The notes under the pieces: generated by a model
Database searches by the model: none
What the model was told of the DNA's origin: nothing
The model's input: only the letters and a program-made list of their open reading frames with translations
Assembly: GCF_954871325.1 (NCBI RefSeq)
Contig: NC_088778.1
Coordinates: 26,335,120 to 26,399,119 of the forward strand
Length of the DNA: 64,000 bases
Direction: 5' to 3'
From: Gordionus sp. m RMFG-2023
Lineage: Eukaryota; Nematomorpha; Gordioida; Chordodea; Parachordodidae
Shown: piece by piece, positions 37,977 to 51,420 of the stretch
Numbering within the stretch: the stretch's first letter is position 1
Layout of the letters: each line of letters starts with the position of its first letter
Translations under genes and position numbers: made by a program

Positions 37977-37984
37977 TTTTTAAG

Positions 37985-40226
37985 TAAAATTTATTAAAAT
38001 AATGAGTAAACTTGAAATTACGAAAGATTTTTCTTTTAAATCACAAATTCTAATTGGAAAAAGGTGCATAAATATAATGGAGGGCGGGGGGTTTTAAAAT
38101 ACCCTTTTCTTCATTGTAACGACTCTACACTTGTGTAAATCTAAATCGATAAAATGAAATAAAATAGAGACCATCTTTCTTTCAATGTAAAATTAATTAT
38201 ATTAGTTTTTGCCAGTTTATCTTTATTCGACCTTTATAAATAATAGTTAAAATTATACAAAAAATATAAAGTATATTATTAAAACTATTCGTGCTTTTTA
38301 AAATGAGATGAGATATTTGAATCAATGAAACATGTCACTTTATATAATGTTCTTTTTTTTTTCTTTTGCCTTATCAACAAAGTTTTTGTTGAAATTTGAT
38401 ATTTAAAATACAATTTGAAAAGCAATTTATTACAGGTGTAATTTGAGATCCATCTAAGTTTTTGAAAAAGATGATTTCCTATTTCGCCGATTTTTAAAAA
38501 AATTATAATTATATAAAATTATTTTTAATTTTTTTGCAATCCATGAAAATTAAATATACATTAATTGGTAATGTAATATCTTAAAATCGCTATCAGATGT
38601 ATTATAAAAATCGTGTAAAATTTTTTAAAAAATAGCCTAGCATTGATTTATTTATTGTATCTATATCAGACACATACAGAGATCAAAATTTTAAGCATCT
38701 GGAAGTTTTTTTAAAATCTATTTTGAAAATCTAGGCCTGAAATTTAAAAAAGGAACCATTTTTGGCACAATCATGGAATTTTTAATGTTAAGTCCTGTCC
38801 AAATTTTTAAAATTTCAGGTTCGGCCTTTTTGACTTTAGCTTGCATTTAGTAAAATAGTTTCCCTTTATTTATTTCTTTTTTCTTTCTTTCTTTCGTTCG
38901 TTCTTTCTGAAATTGAAAATATGAGCAGTGTAGTGTATGCTTAACAATCCATTACACGATTTTTTATATTTATAAAAAAATGAATGTTAGATAGAATATA
39001 CAAGAAGAGAGCGTCTACTATCAATATGATAAAATAAAAATCTTAAAAATAAAACAAGGGGGAAATTTTTATTAGCTTAAAATGCTATTTATGAGAACAA
39101 GCAAATTAGCGATCGTAAAATCACCCCATAGCTATGCGCCTGCTAAAGCATTATTACTTACTAATTCGTCAAATTAGTTTTTTTAATTAATAAATAAAAA
39201 GAGTTATAAGCGAAATAAAAACAACGACACCCCTTCACCTGAGTCTTTTTTTTCCCCGATTCAAAATATTTTTGAATCTTATGATTATCTATGATCTTTA
39301 TAGATGTTGCTTGTTCTTTTTAGGTTATTTGTTTAACAATATAAATTATATTTTTAAATTTATAATTGTTAAAAAAAAATTTAAAAATCGGGGGTTATGG
39401 GTGAGGGTTCTACCCCCCCCCCCCCCTGTCTATACCACTACATTGTTGCCAAGTATAAATATAATTATTAATCAATGGGATTTACTATTTATGAATACAA
39501 TTTGTATATTTTAAAATAATAATTCTTATCACATTTTACTACAATGTATAATTTAATTATAGGATTATACATATTTTAAAAGTAATCCACTATTCACCTT
39601 TATATTTGAGGACATATCAATTTTGTAACAATTCTAGCTTATATAAAATACATAATATATATATAATATTATATATTGATTTTATTATAATAGTAAAACA
39701 AAAAACACTTATAATAAGAATATTTTTGAAATTTCAGGAGAAAAAAAAACAAACATTAGGAAAATCAAATCATACGCTTCGTTTCGTTAAACTAAAAAAA
39801 AAAAAAGAAGCCGCATATGATACAATATAATAATATATAAGTATTATTGCTTTATAAGAGGATTAAGTTGGAAGGGTTAGGTTTTAGGTATTGTATAAGA
39901 TGTTTTACGAAAGCCTTTTTAAAAGATATCAAATTTATTTTATTTAATTTATAAACCATTTTAAACTTAACCTCATCCCCTCCTTCCTACTTCTTGTTTC
40001 AAAAAAATATATATATAATATTGATTACAATTTATATTTTTCCTTTCAAAGGGAAATAATTCACTTCTTTATTTTTGGTTATTATTTTTTTTTAAAAAAA
40101 TGATTTCAAATGAACATATGATTGATTAAAATTATGATGATCAATAATTTTGAAAATGAAATAGAGTTTTAGATGAACAATTTATTTCTGAAATTTGAAG
40201 TTTATAAAAATGAAAGTAGATGTGTA
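37985..40226. other. Intergenic stretch, simple sequence only
   Basis: AT-rich, with a short TTTC-type microsatellite (about 38877-38920) and a C-tract (about 39412-39426) that looks like a MITE end without a partner. No supported gene. Confidence 0.5.
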
Positions 40227-40230
40227 CTTA

Positions 40231-40403
40231 GAGGTCTGCAAGGGGTGGGCTAAAAAAAATAACAACACGTGGACTGTGAATTTGATTTATGGAATAGAAT
40301 GAGCGGGACGGGCTTATATTCGTTAAAAATTAACTTTTTATTCCTTTCTTTATTTTTTTTATATGAGAGGAGCGGGTTAAATACCCGACCATTGCAGACA
40401 TCT
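40231..40403. mobile_element. Short MITE, AGAGGTCTGCAA ends
   Basis: About 173 bp between AGAGGTCTGCAAGGGG (40230) and the complement of GAGATGTCTGCAATGG (about 40391-40403). Abuts MITE family B copy 2. Confidence 0.55.
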
Positions 40404-40408
40404 CTTAT

Positions 40409-40541
40409 AGTGTTGTTAAAAAGCTCGATTTTTTCAAAACGGCCCGATTAAGATTTTAGCTAAAATAATATTAGGTAAGCTACGAGGTTTGGCAAAGAGA
40501 TGTCCAAAAAATCGACTCGAATCGGGCTCTTTAACAACACT
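40409..40541. mobile_element. MITE family B, copy 2
   Basis: 133 bp, perfect 12-bp ends AGTGTTGTTAAA and TTTAACAACACT. Inner AGCTCGATTTTTTC pairs with CGACTCGAATCGGGCT. The shortest of the three copies. Confidence 0.75.
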
Positions 40542-40829
40542 GCTCTCGTATGTGCCTATATGCCTATATGACGAACAGTGTTAGGCGTATCGCTATCAAA
40601 TTAACACAGGATGATAACCGATACGATTTTATAATATCATTATATAAAAAAAAACTAATAAATGGAATGAAATAATTACATTTACAAAAGTAAATGAGCT
40701 AAAAATTTAGGAGAAGAAATAAAAAGATAGAATATAATATTTTTTTTTAAGAAAAATTTATAAGATCAAGAATCATAAATATATCGTTGTCAAAAACTTC
40801 AATTTAAAGAGGCTTTTTTTTAAAAAAAA

Positions 40830-41197
<368 letters not shown>

Positions 41198-41339
41198 GGG
41201 CTAAATCAAGATTTTAATCAAAAAGTTTCATAAATATGCATTTTAAAGCGTCGCAGCTCGATACCACGTGACACGTCATATAGGATCCAGAATACTTTAA
41301 ATTATTTGTAAATATATATTTTCGCGTGAGTGGAATAAT

Positions 41340-41698
41340 TGTGAGGTGGGATTGGGGATAGCAAATTTTTCTGTTTTCGTAAATATCATGTCATTTTAGG
41401 CTAAAAAAACCCCTTCTCTTCACACCCCTCACCCACTTCTCCCCAAATATATATAATATATCATTATAAGAAAGAATTTGAAAGAAAAATTAGTAAAAAT
41501 AAATAAATTTTTAATAATAAGGACTATAATTCAAAATTTTTACAAAAAATGCATTTTAACAAAATTATTTTTACAAAAATTTAATATAGCCAAAGGCCTA
41601 CTATAATTGAACTTAAAGATCTCCAACAAAATGTACAAGAAAAAATTCACCTAACAGTAACCCCCCCCCCCTCCCATAGGAAAATCTTGTACGCCAGT
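41340..41698 (+). mobile_element. MITE family A, copy 1
   Basis: About 360 bp. Shares with the other copies the order C-rich left part, TATATCATTATAAGAAAGAA, ATTCAAAATTTTTA, GCCAAAGGCCTAC, TTCACCTAACAGT, C-rich right part and the end CGCCAGT. Possible imperfect 8-bp duplication (GGAATAAT / GGTATTAT). Confidence 0.7.
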
Positions 41699-41706
41699 GG
41701 TATTAT

Positions 41707-43470
41707 AATATATCATTGGACCACACTTGATTGCCAATCTATACGCGACATCTCGAGATTTAGGTAATATTTTATTTTAGTTTAAATCTTAATTTCGCCA
41801 GGTTTTCTGAGAACACTAAGCATTAATAAATAAACTTTTCATATAACATTTTTAATATATCGAATCAAACCAATTCGAAAAGGAATACGTCGTGTCCCGA
41901 TATTTGAAAGAAAAAATGGATGACGGCGATTGATGGATCCGATATTTTTTTAAAAAATAAACGACAGGTTGATTAAAAAATGGATGACAGGGATGGATCT
42001 CATAAATGGATGACACAGACCCGACTTAAGCCCGCTAGAAAATATAATATTAAGCCCATACCCGGCCCTGAAAGGTATAAGCTATGATGGGAAAAACTTT
42101 CAAGATTAATAAATATTTCATGATAATAACATTAAATATTATGTGAATTATAATTTATTCCCGAAAAATCCAGTCACGAAAATTTATGAATATTCGAATT
42201 ATTCGATCAAAAAACGAATATTTTATTATTAGTCGAATAACTATTTCCATTATTCACATTCGATTAAATTAAATCCTATTCAATTTAATTATTTATTTGT
42301 ATTCGTAAATGTATCGAAACTAATATGAATAATGAAAAATTCGTTTAAAAGCTTAACTGAAACCTCCAAAAGGCATTACCACGTTATCTTGTATTGACTC
42401 CCTTTTATTAAATTAGTAATATTTATACATATCTGTTAATAACCCATATGTTGGATTAAAATCAATCTGGCATGATCACTTTTGGGAGGTTAATAAAAGT
42501 TTATTTTATAGATCTTCAAGCTGTATAGGTATTAAAAACAAACTACATTGGTATAATATCTTAACTCCTCCCCACAATTTTAATTAAATTTTTTAAGAAC
42601 AACCCCCCCCCTCTCCTTCCTCACACTCCTTACATCGATCCTACTCACTCAATTATTTATTATTATAATTAAATCTTTTATTAGAATCAACACTTTCAAA
42701 GCACTTTTAGTATTAGTCTTAATATATATTAAATATAAAAACTCAAGAAATATTTTAATAAAATTTAATGAGATATTTTTATTTATGAAAAAAAAATTTT
42801 TATTAAATTTTTATGATCAATAAAAAAAACTTAAAATAAAATATATTAATTTATTAATAAGATTTTTATTATACAAACGAAACCTCTATAATTGATCATT
42901 CAAGGGCGCTTATATTTTGGTGAACATAATAGAAATCATTTTAATAAGATCATTTTTAAATAGGAGTTGTACTGGGACTGACCTTTTATAAAGTGTAAAG
43001 AAGATAGCGAAGTTAGAAATTGAAATTAAGAGAAGAAGGGGTCATATGAAGCCAAAGCCCTCCGACACAGGGAATACGATAATGGCATCATTAAAATCTC
43101 AGGAGGTAGAAGAGACTGCGGATAAATAACCATAGTGGGGCCGCCCCATCTAACTACTTATCTATTCGATTAATTTCTAAAAATTTCTACAAAATATGTA
43201 TAACCACGCATGTATGTACCATATATATGTTCGTTTATTTGATTGAATTAATCCAATAAAAAATTCATATTTTAAAAATTAGTATCCTGTTGAATAAAAA
43301 CAATCAACCACCCCTCCCCCACCCATTTTTTTGCTAGCAAAGATTTTAGCCATTCAAATTTATAAAATTTTATAAAGATAGAATCCTTAATATTCACATA
43401 AAAAATCGAAAATTAAATGCTTTATTAATTAAACAAACACCATATATAGACCATTAAATAATAATAAACG
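41707..43470. other. AT-rich stretch with decayed transposon ends
   Basis: GAATAATTCG-type phrases (42185-42260) and a CCCGGCCCTG (42060) suggest hAT debris, but no element can be bounded. No gene supported. Confidence 0.4.
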
Positions 43471-43479
43471 AAGGCAATG

Positions 43480-43771
43480 GACAAGCGAGTAACAAATGCC
43501 CCTCCCCTCCTTCATCGCAAATTTCTCCTTTTTTGTAAATATCATTTTAAACTAATAAATATTCCCACACCCTCCTCTCCCCAATATATAATTTACGAGG
43601 AAGAATTTGAAAAAAGCATTTTAACAAAAAAAGGTGAAAACCCAACATTATTTGTTTAAAAATCTAATATCCAAAAAGACCTACAATTAGTGGACTTAAA
43701 TATCTCCGACAAAATTTACAGGAATTTACCTAACAGTGCCTCCCTCCCCGCAAAATTATGGATGCGCCAGT
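43480..43771 (+). mobile_element. MITE family A, copy 2
   Basis: About 290 bp, same internal order as 41340-41698, ending ATGCGCCAGT. Flanked by GGCAATG on both sides (43473-43479 and 43772-43778), a 7-8 bp target duplication. Confidence 0.75.
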
Positions 43772-44063
43772 GGCAATGACCATTAATCATCATAAAGTGA
43801 AATTTTTATTAACTATATAAATGACTATTATTCCTTTTTCTATTTTATAATAAAATAATTTATAATATATATAATAATAGGTTTTTAATATTTATAAATA
43901 GTAAACATTATTAATTTAAGTCAGGACCTGAACCAAAACGGAGGAATATCGATTTGGGTTCAGGTAAAAAAATAACAGTTTGGCTTTGACTTGGATAAGT
44001 CTCTGATATAAATATATTCTATATCTTTAAAATTCATATTAATAATATATTGTTTAAATAAAA

Positions 44064-44936
44064 TAGTAAAAGGTGATGACTGGCCAAAAAATGACCTTCA
44101 CTCAAGATGATCTAGTTGAAAGAAATTTTATAATCAAACAGAGAGGCCTCGGTGTCATTGATTGGTGAAGGATGTCCATATGGCACGGATGGAGCCTAAC
44201 AGGTAATTTGATTAAATGATAGAGAAAGAAAAAGATTGAAGGACATAAATTAAGGGATCTATAATAAAATCGTATGCTATTCGAACTCTATATGATAAGA
44301 GTATTATTATAAACTTTTGGAAGAGATTCACCCTTTTAATCCGGCATCAGGCCTAGTTGTGAATTTTTTCGCTAGCCTTCTCTAAGCTTGGCCCGGCCCA
44401 TTTCTTTTTAGCATTACTTTTGGATTTAAATGATAAAACATTTTTTTTTTCCTTTTCCTGTTTAATTTTATTTTATTTTATTTTATTATATACTACATTA
44501 TACTAATAATATTACAATTGGAAAATATTATTTTAATTTTTTTTTTGAAAAATAAAGGGAGAACTATCTTGAAGCATGGCAATGGCATGATAGCATCACT
44601 CACGAGACGACACTTATCTTTTTTTTTATTATATAAAAAACCATCTTACATATTTTATAGATAACGAAATAAAATTTTTCTGTTTTTGGGTAAAAGATTT
44701 AATTTATTATTCCTATGTGAATAATTGAACTATATATATTTAAATATTAAAAAAAAAATTTATGAAGATAAAAATGAAAATTTATGTAATAATAATAAAT
44801 TAATGAAAAATTTTTTTTAATTTAAATATTTTATGTATTTTTTTTATGTGTTAAAAAAAAAATCTTATATTAAAAAAAAATGTTGAGATTTTATATTTCA
44901 TTGAAAAATATAAGGATTGATTCGGCCGTTTAGAAT
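44064..44936. other. Stretch with possible left part of a larger hAT-like element
   Basis: AAAGGTGATGACT near 44069 and the complement of TAAGGTGATAACT near 45505 could be distant inverted ends (inference), with MITE B copy 3 between them. No coding remnant recognised. Confidence 0.3.
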
Positions 44937-45154
44937 AGTGTTGCTAAACGGATCAATTTGAGCCGATTTTTAAAAACGGCTAACTCAATATTTTATCCAG
45001 AAAAATATTCTGCAAGCCTAAAGAATTTTCTCATAGATAGCACATAGAATTGAACATCTATTGGCGAAATCTTGACGCTTAGGCAATATTTTCCTGGCTA
45101 TAATGTTGAGTTGGCCGTTAAAAATCGACTCAAATCGAGCCGTTTAACAACATT
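44937..45154. mobile_element. MITE family B, copy 3
   Basis: 218 bp. Ends AGTGTTGCTAAACGG and CCGTTTAACAACATT; inverted repeats extend about 60 bp, including GATTTTTAAAAACGGCTAAC on the left. Confidence 0.78.
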
Positions 45155-45666
45155 AGTTTCGAAGATATGAAAAACATGATTTAAATCCAGATTTGAGAAT
45201 AAATCTTCTCGACAAATTTTGTTATATATGTAGTAAAAAATTAATTAATTAAATGGGTGTTAAAGATTAAGTTCAAATTTTGCATCTTTTAAATTTTAAA
45301 AAAAAAGGACATAATTTTATATTGAAATACATAGGTCACCTCTATCGCTATCTTAAATCTCTTCAGGTCATTTTTGCCCTGGTTGAGTGAATTGAAGGTC
45401 GAGTAGAAATTTCTGATCGGATTTTTTAGTCCGGCCCATGGAAATATTTTACAAAAGTTGCCCGATCCGATGGGGCCGAATTTGGGGCCTCAATAGCCTA
45501 TAAGTTATCACCTTATGGATGGAAGTTTCACTTTGTATATTAATATCACGGACATTAATACTAATACGGGATGATTTATTCTCCAAAGTACATTAAAAAG
45601 TGTATTTATTCATTGAGGTAGGCCATTAAAATGCATTTCATATGAAATGTTTTTCACTGAATGATG

Positions 45667-46039
45667 CAGGAGAGTATCCACCCCCCCCATCACAAATTTG
45701 TTTGTTCTTATATCTTAAGCTAATAAAAATCCCCCCCCCCTATCATCAAACTCTCGACCCTCCTCTCCCTAAAAAATATATAAAATATATCATTATAAGA
45801 AAGAATTTGAAAGAAAAATTAGCAACTTTTTTAAATAACGACTATAATTCAAAATTTTTAAAGCATTTTAAAAACAAAAAAAAAAGTGAAAACTCAAGAT
45901 TATTTTTATAAAAATCTAATGTAGCCAAAGGCCTACAATAAGTAGACTTAAAAATCTCCAATAAAATTCATGGGGAAAAAATTCACCTAATAGTGCTCCC
46001 ACCTCCCCCTCCCTTAGCCAAATCCTGGATTCGTAAGTG
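45667..46039 (+). mobile_element. MITE family A, copy 3
   Basis: 373 bp with a perfect 8-bp target duplication GAATGATG (45659-45666 and 46040-46047). Ends CAGGAGAGTATCC and the complement CACTTACGAATCC. Two C-tracts inside. The 8-bp duplication points to a hAT-type parent. Confidence 0.82.
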
Positions 46040-46489
46040 GAATGATGTCTACAGCCAATGACATTAAAAATAGCTGACTTCTATATATTTTAATTTTTTT
46101 AAACTATAAAATTTTGATTAAAATTTAATATAGTAAGTATAACTGCCCCTTTTTTCATTCCTTATTAGTATTAATAGTGATAATAATATTATTTTTTTTT
46201 GATAAACTATGACCTTATTTTGTAATAAATACGTGGTAACGATTTGTTTCTATAAGATTAAGGGTTAGTTAGACAATCTGGGATTTTATTTTTGATAATT
46301 GTAAAAATAATAATCCTTTCTTTTTAAATAATGTTTCTGAGCGAGTAACAAAGAAAATAAACTGCTTTAAGTTAATATTTTTATAACAATGATGATATTT
46401 AAATGGGAATATTTATCTATGGATAATAAAAACCAACACGTATTCTGCAACCAAATGATGTGATGGTGTATTATAACGTATATAGCACA

Positions 46490-46795
46490 CAGGCGCTTAA
46501 ACAAGGGGTGGGGAAGTAGGACCCCTCATCCCTCATCGAGAATTTGTTTGTTCTAATAATTATAATTTTAAGGTAATAAAAATTTTCCCACTACACCCCC
46601 GCCCCCTCCTTCCATAAAATGTATAAGATATTTCTTTTTTAAAAAATAACAAACTTTAATTCAAAATTTTTTATATAAAAAAGTGAAACCCACAAAAGTA
46701 TATGATTGAGTAAAAGGTTTAAATTAAAGTCCTGAATAAAACTTATGGCAACCCCATCTAATAGTACTACCTGTCCACAGGAAAATCCTCAAGAC
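46490..46795 (+). mobile_element. MITE family A, copy 4
   Basis: Same internal order in shortened form (TTTAAGGTAATAAAAAT, CCCCCTCC, AATTCAAAATTTT, CACCCACAAAAGT-like middle), between CAGGCGCTTAAACAAGG and TCCTCAAGACGCC. Target duplication not resolved. Confidence 0.55.
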
Positions 46796-46799
46796 GCCA

Positions 46800-47298
46800 T
46801 GATGGTACAAAAAACGATAACTCAATATTATGCTGACCACAAGCCAGAAAATGCCTCGACTTCAATTTAGAATTATACTTTTCATTATTAACGTACCAAT
46901 TATAAAAAACATTTTATTAACTACATTTTCAGCATAATAATTATTAGTTATTTATTTGCTCTTATATTTTTTATTTAGCATCTCATTAACTCAACTAGAA
47001 ATTCAACATACTTTATTCTCTCTCATTAGCGATAAAATTTTAATAAAATTTTGTATAATTTTTTATTATTTTTTTTTTACTAGCACAAATATGTGTTTTT
47101 TATGGATGAAGGATGATATTCAAAAAAATAAATTTGCACCATAAAAACAAATGTTCTTCAAAATATTATTATTATACCAGATAAGAATAAGATAAAGATA
47201 AGTAAATCAACAAAAAAAAAGGAGGAAGCAATAATGTTTTGTTACAGATTTCTTAATTTTGTACAAGTATAAAAATATAAAGATACAGATTGTGTCCT
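46800..47298. other. AT-rich stretch, nothing recognised
   Basis: No supported gene or repeat pair. Confidence 0.4.
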
Positions 47299-47306
47299 AG
47301 TCTCAT

Positions 47307-47406
47307 CAGTGGCATCACTAGCTTTTAAAATCTCATTGAGCTCATTTCAAAATCACCCTTTTTTCTCTTATGCGCATTCACCCCCCCCCCCCTAGTGACG
47401 CTACTG
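47307..47406. mobile_element. 100-bp MITE of the CAGTGGCG hAT family
   Basis: Ends CAGTGGCATCACTAG and CTAGTGACGCTACTG, close to the ends of the larger element at 10371-18472. Flanks AGTCTCAT and AATCTAAT agree at 6 of 8 bases. Contains a 14-base C-tract just inside the right end. Confidence 0.75.
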
Positions 47407-49079
47407 AATCTAATTATTATACTGACGCCGAGTTGCCCTACTAACTATTAAATTCTAAAATATTTATTTTAGAGCAGGGGTGTGAAAAAAAATTGTTAGC
47501 TAGGACACTATAAGATTTCGGGAAGCCCAAAATTAAAATGAAGGGAGGGGGGGGGGGTAATATATTATTTAAATATATTGCACAAGTTATCCGGTTCGGA
47601 ATTTATATTTGTCGCCCGACACCTGTAAAAATACTTATATATTTAAAAGTCTTTACTTTACGATGACATCTAGAAGATACTTTTCGTGCTGTAATCAGAA
47701 TAGGCCGATCAATCAAGAACTGGAGTGATAAGAACTGAAATATAGTAGTGGCATATAGAAGTAACATTCCTTTTCAATTTGCTTTAGAAATTCATGTAAC
47801 ATTGTCGTTTATTAAATTTTGTCCCTTTTTTTACTAAAATTTCCAACATTTTGACCCCTTCTTTCATCGTTTTTTTTGTAAAATTTTTTTTTTTGATAAA
47901 TAATGCAAAATTCTCAAAAAAAGGGGCGTAAAATTAAAATTATTATCATATCATCTGACAATTATATTGCAGTCTAGCAAGAATATTTTTAAATAAAATT
48001 AAAGTTGCTTAATTACTAGCTTTTTCTTTTTATTAGTTAACAGGGAAATTTTTATATAAAAAAAATTTAGTTTTTATCCCATAAGTTTGATATATATATT
48101 TTTTTAAAAAGATTATTGTCTAATCATTTATCTATATTTTATGATATTTTGATTTATAAATAATAATAAAGAATGTTACAAATTGCCATTTTTTTTACAT
48201 AATAGATAAATCGTAGTATATAATATAATAATTTTTATATTGTTATATTTTTCTTTTATTCCTTAATACATAATGTTTCAAAATAAAACTTACACACTAT
48301 TTTTTATTTTATTTTTACATAAAACTTCATGAAACACCTCTACTTTTTAAAATATAATTAAAATAAAAATGAAACATTTCTTATCTCAGGATGATTTTTT
48401 ATTTTTATTTTTTTTAAAAATATTATATATATTTAAATTAAAAATTTAACTTTATAAAAAAAGCAAATTCTATTAATAATAAAAGTTTATTGTTAAAAAA
48501 ACAAAAATTATAGATTTTAAACTAAAAAAAAGAAGACTGCTGTAGCTGTTTAGATTTCATTTATATAATACTCTTTATATATTTTTTTTCCTATCGATAA
48601 TTAACTTTACATTGTATGTATCCTCTCTTTTTTTGTAAAGTTTATTTTTTAATACAATCGAAATTCAAATATCTATTTAATAATTAATACAAATACAACA
48701 TATTTTTTAAAAAAAAATAAATATAGACATTTTAGTAGAGTATAATTAGTTTGAGTCTTATTTACATAGGTGTCATCAAACATTTATAAATGAATTTTTA
48801 TACTTGTTAAATTAATAATTGATTAAGTTGTAGGAATTTATTTCTTATCTATATATTTTTTTTAAAAAAATTATAATCATGTATTGAGTCAAAAAAACAA
48901 GAAATATGTATCTTATCCTAGATATATATTTATAAAATGTATCTGTATATAAAAATAGATAATAAGAATATAGTAATAAAAAGAACAGAAACATGAAAAA
49001 CCAAACATTGTAATGGTTTAAAAGTAATGAACCAATCATTCTAATTAATGAATAAGAATGATGAATCAAATTATAATCA
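47407..49079. other. Very AT-rich stretch, nothing recognised
   Basis: Poly-A/T and TA-type low complexity; one GGGGAGGG-type tract near 47545. Open frames here are short and composed of low-complexity residues. Confidence 0.5.
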
Positions 49080-51420
49080 ACAGCTTTGATGTGGGTGCAA
49101 AAGAGTATAGAAGCAGTAAATATAACTCAAATAAAATTTGATAAACAACAATTTTCAAGATCATATTGATGAAATTTTAGATATAAGAGGAATATTGGTG
49201 CATAATGTAACCAAAAAAATATTATTCACACGGGAATTAGTAATTTGGCTGGGATGAGGCCTTAAGGATCTTAAAAGAACTAATCTATGATAAAATGAGA
49301 TCGTCAAAAATATGTTTCTAAAATAATCTGTTTCCTTCCTGCTAATAAAAATGACATTCACCCAGCTCAGGGAAAAAATATCATTCGCATGGTTCCAACC
49401 CCTATAAATATAGAACAGTTACAATCCTTTCGACTTGCCAACTCTCATCAATGATTTATATCGCAATTACAACACGGTATATCCGCACCGATCAAGTGTT
49501 AAAAGTTTTTGGTTTTGGTCTTACAAGGAACAACATTCATTTACAGATCAGGCATTAATTTAATATTCTCCAGACTTCTCGATAAGATTGAAATGTTATG
49601 CACTCAACACTAATTTAGGGGCTCTCCTACTATGCCCAATGTCAAACGGTTATAGCAAACAAAACTTTTTGCATCGGGAACTATTAGAGTCGGAGAAAAA
49701 AATGCCTCAATAGAACGAATTTGGTTGGAATAAAAAATTTATACTTATCGATGGTAGAAAATTTTTATGCATTTAGAGCACAAACCCTTAAAAAACTATA
49801 TGATAAACGTAAGTTACCCAAAATATATGAGTAGACTAACTCTTTTTGCATAGAAAATATCTACCATTGTCGAGCGAAGGAAAAAATACTCGCAGATACG
49901 TTATCAAGACTCCCAATAGCAATGGAACAAAATGATCACTAAAAAATATATATTAATCTAACCCAAATTAAACTCCGAAGAGAAACGAGAAAAGATAAAT
50001 TGCTAAATTGAGTAATTAAACACATAGATCGTATATGGATAGGATATGCCAAAAATGATTCGGGATTATTTTGTTTTAATAATTATTGGGAGGATACATT
50101 ATTCAATGCATAGCGTGGCCATTGGGGGGGGGGGGGGGCAAGGAGAAATCCACCCTCAGAAATTATCTTGTTTTCGTAAAAATCATTTAAGCTAATAAAA
50201 CTCCCTCCTATACACCCATCACACCCTCTCTCCCTAAAATGTATACAATAAATCACTATAAAGAAAAATTTGAATGAAAAACTAGTAAAGTTAATAGATT
50301 TTTAATTAACGATTATAGTTCAAAATTTCTAGAAAAAAAGTGAAAACCCAAAATTATTTTTATAGAGTTTTAATATAGCAAAATACCTGCAATAAAAAAC
50401 TCACCTAATAGTTCTTTCTCTCTTACCAAAATCCTGGCCACATAAGGATTGAATGGAATGGAAGATCTATAATTCCAACTGTTTGGCTTCAAACAACATA
50501 TTCGTCAAAGTAGACATTTTCAAATTAATAAGACAATCATAAGGAAGGTTTCTTTATAATTGAAACATCACTATAATACACCATGAGAACACATTCATTT
50601 GAATTTTTTGCTGAACCTATGCATGTATATTCATCGTTAGTTGGAATTTATGCACATCCCAAACAGGTATAGGTCGAGTTAACGTGAGAAAACCACATTT
50701 CTAGCGAAGATCAAGCCATTAAAAAAATGGTTACGGCGTTTGGAACGTTAGGACAGATTGTTTCAGATAATAAGCATTAATTTATTTCTGGAGAGTTCCG
50801 AGGATCTTGTACTCTAGAAGATATTAAATTAATACATTCAACACCATATCATCTCAAATTACATTAGGAATACTGAAAGGTCGATATTTTCTTATGTGAG
50901 CAGATGTCCGCACTGATCAATTGACTGGACCTTCATGCTAATAGGGGCAAAATCGAAAACTAGATTGATTACGTCCATTCATTATGGATGAGATGGAATG
51001 AGCAAGTAATAACGAGAGTGGACTCATGACGAACACACTCAAATGAGAGAGTTTGTGACACTATAACCAGTGTGATTACACACTGAAATCAATTACGGAT
51101 GGAAGGAAGGATTATAAAATCCTTACCTAGTAGATTCATATTCAGTAGAAAGCAACGATAAATCCATACGATTACATGCCCATCAACTGAGAAAAAGGGA
51201 CAGGGCCAAAGAAATGGAAAGTCAGGAAAGGAGGAAGAAAATTTGGAGCTAGGTCCGATAAGAACTGGAAAAAAACCACTTAGAGAGAAAAATCTCTTAA
51301 ATAGAAGAGGCTGAAATTGAGAAAACTGGATACGTCTACAACATGATCCTAAATGGAGACCACAATAAGGTAAAAATTGCAAAGATCGACAAAGCAGACA
51401 CATAGCCTATTAAAGGAGAT
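49080..51420 (+). mobile_element. Old Ty3/gypsy fossil (pol region)
   Basis: Heavily broken LTR-element remnant on +, many breaks. Recognisable parts in order: end of the RT region (near 49150-49300), RNase H region (near 49500-49800), the tether end with ADTLSRLP near 49895-49920, and integrase core with IVSDN and TPYHL near 50755-50860. Not the same lineage state as the young element at 11258: this one is old. No LTR pair was identified. A MITE (50109-50447) is inserted in it. Confidence 0.75.
50109..50447 (+). mobile_element. MITE family A, copy 5, inside the old gypsy fossil
   Basis: 339 bp, flanked by ATTCAATG (50101-50108) and ATTGAATG (50448-50455), 7 of 8 matching. Ends contain GTGGCCA on both sides in inverted orientation. 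A 15-base G-tract sits next to the left end. Confidence 0.75.

Noticed and set aside
47460-47630. Possible MITE between CAGGGGTGTG and CGACACCTG
   Set aside because: Ends match over only a few bases and the flanks show no 8-bp duplication.
48845-49361. Hydrophobic open frames on the - strand that could look like small membrane proteins
   Set aside because: Phe/Leu/Ile/Tyr-rich translations are expected from AT-rich DNA; no family motif, no splice context, and part overlaps the gypsy fossil.
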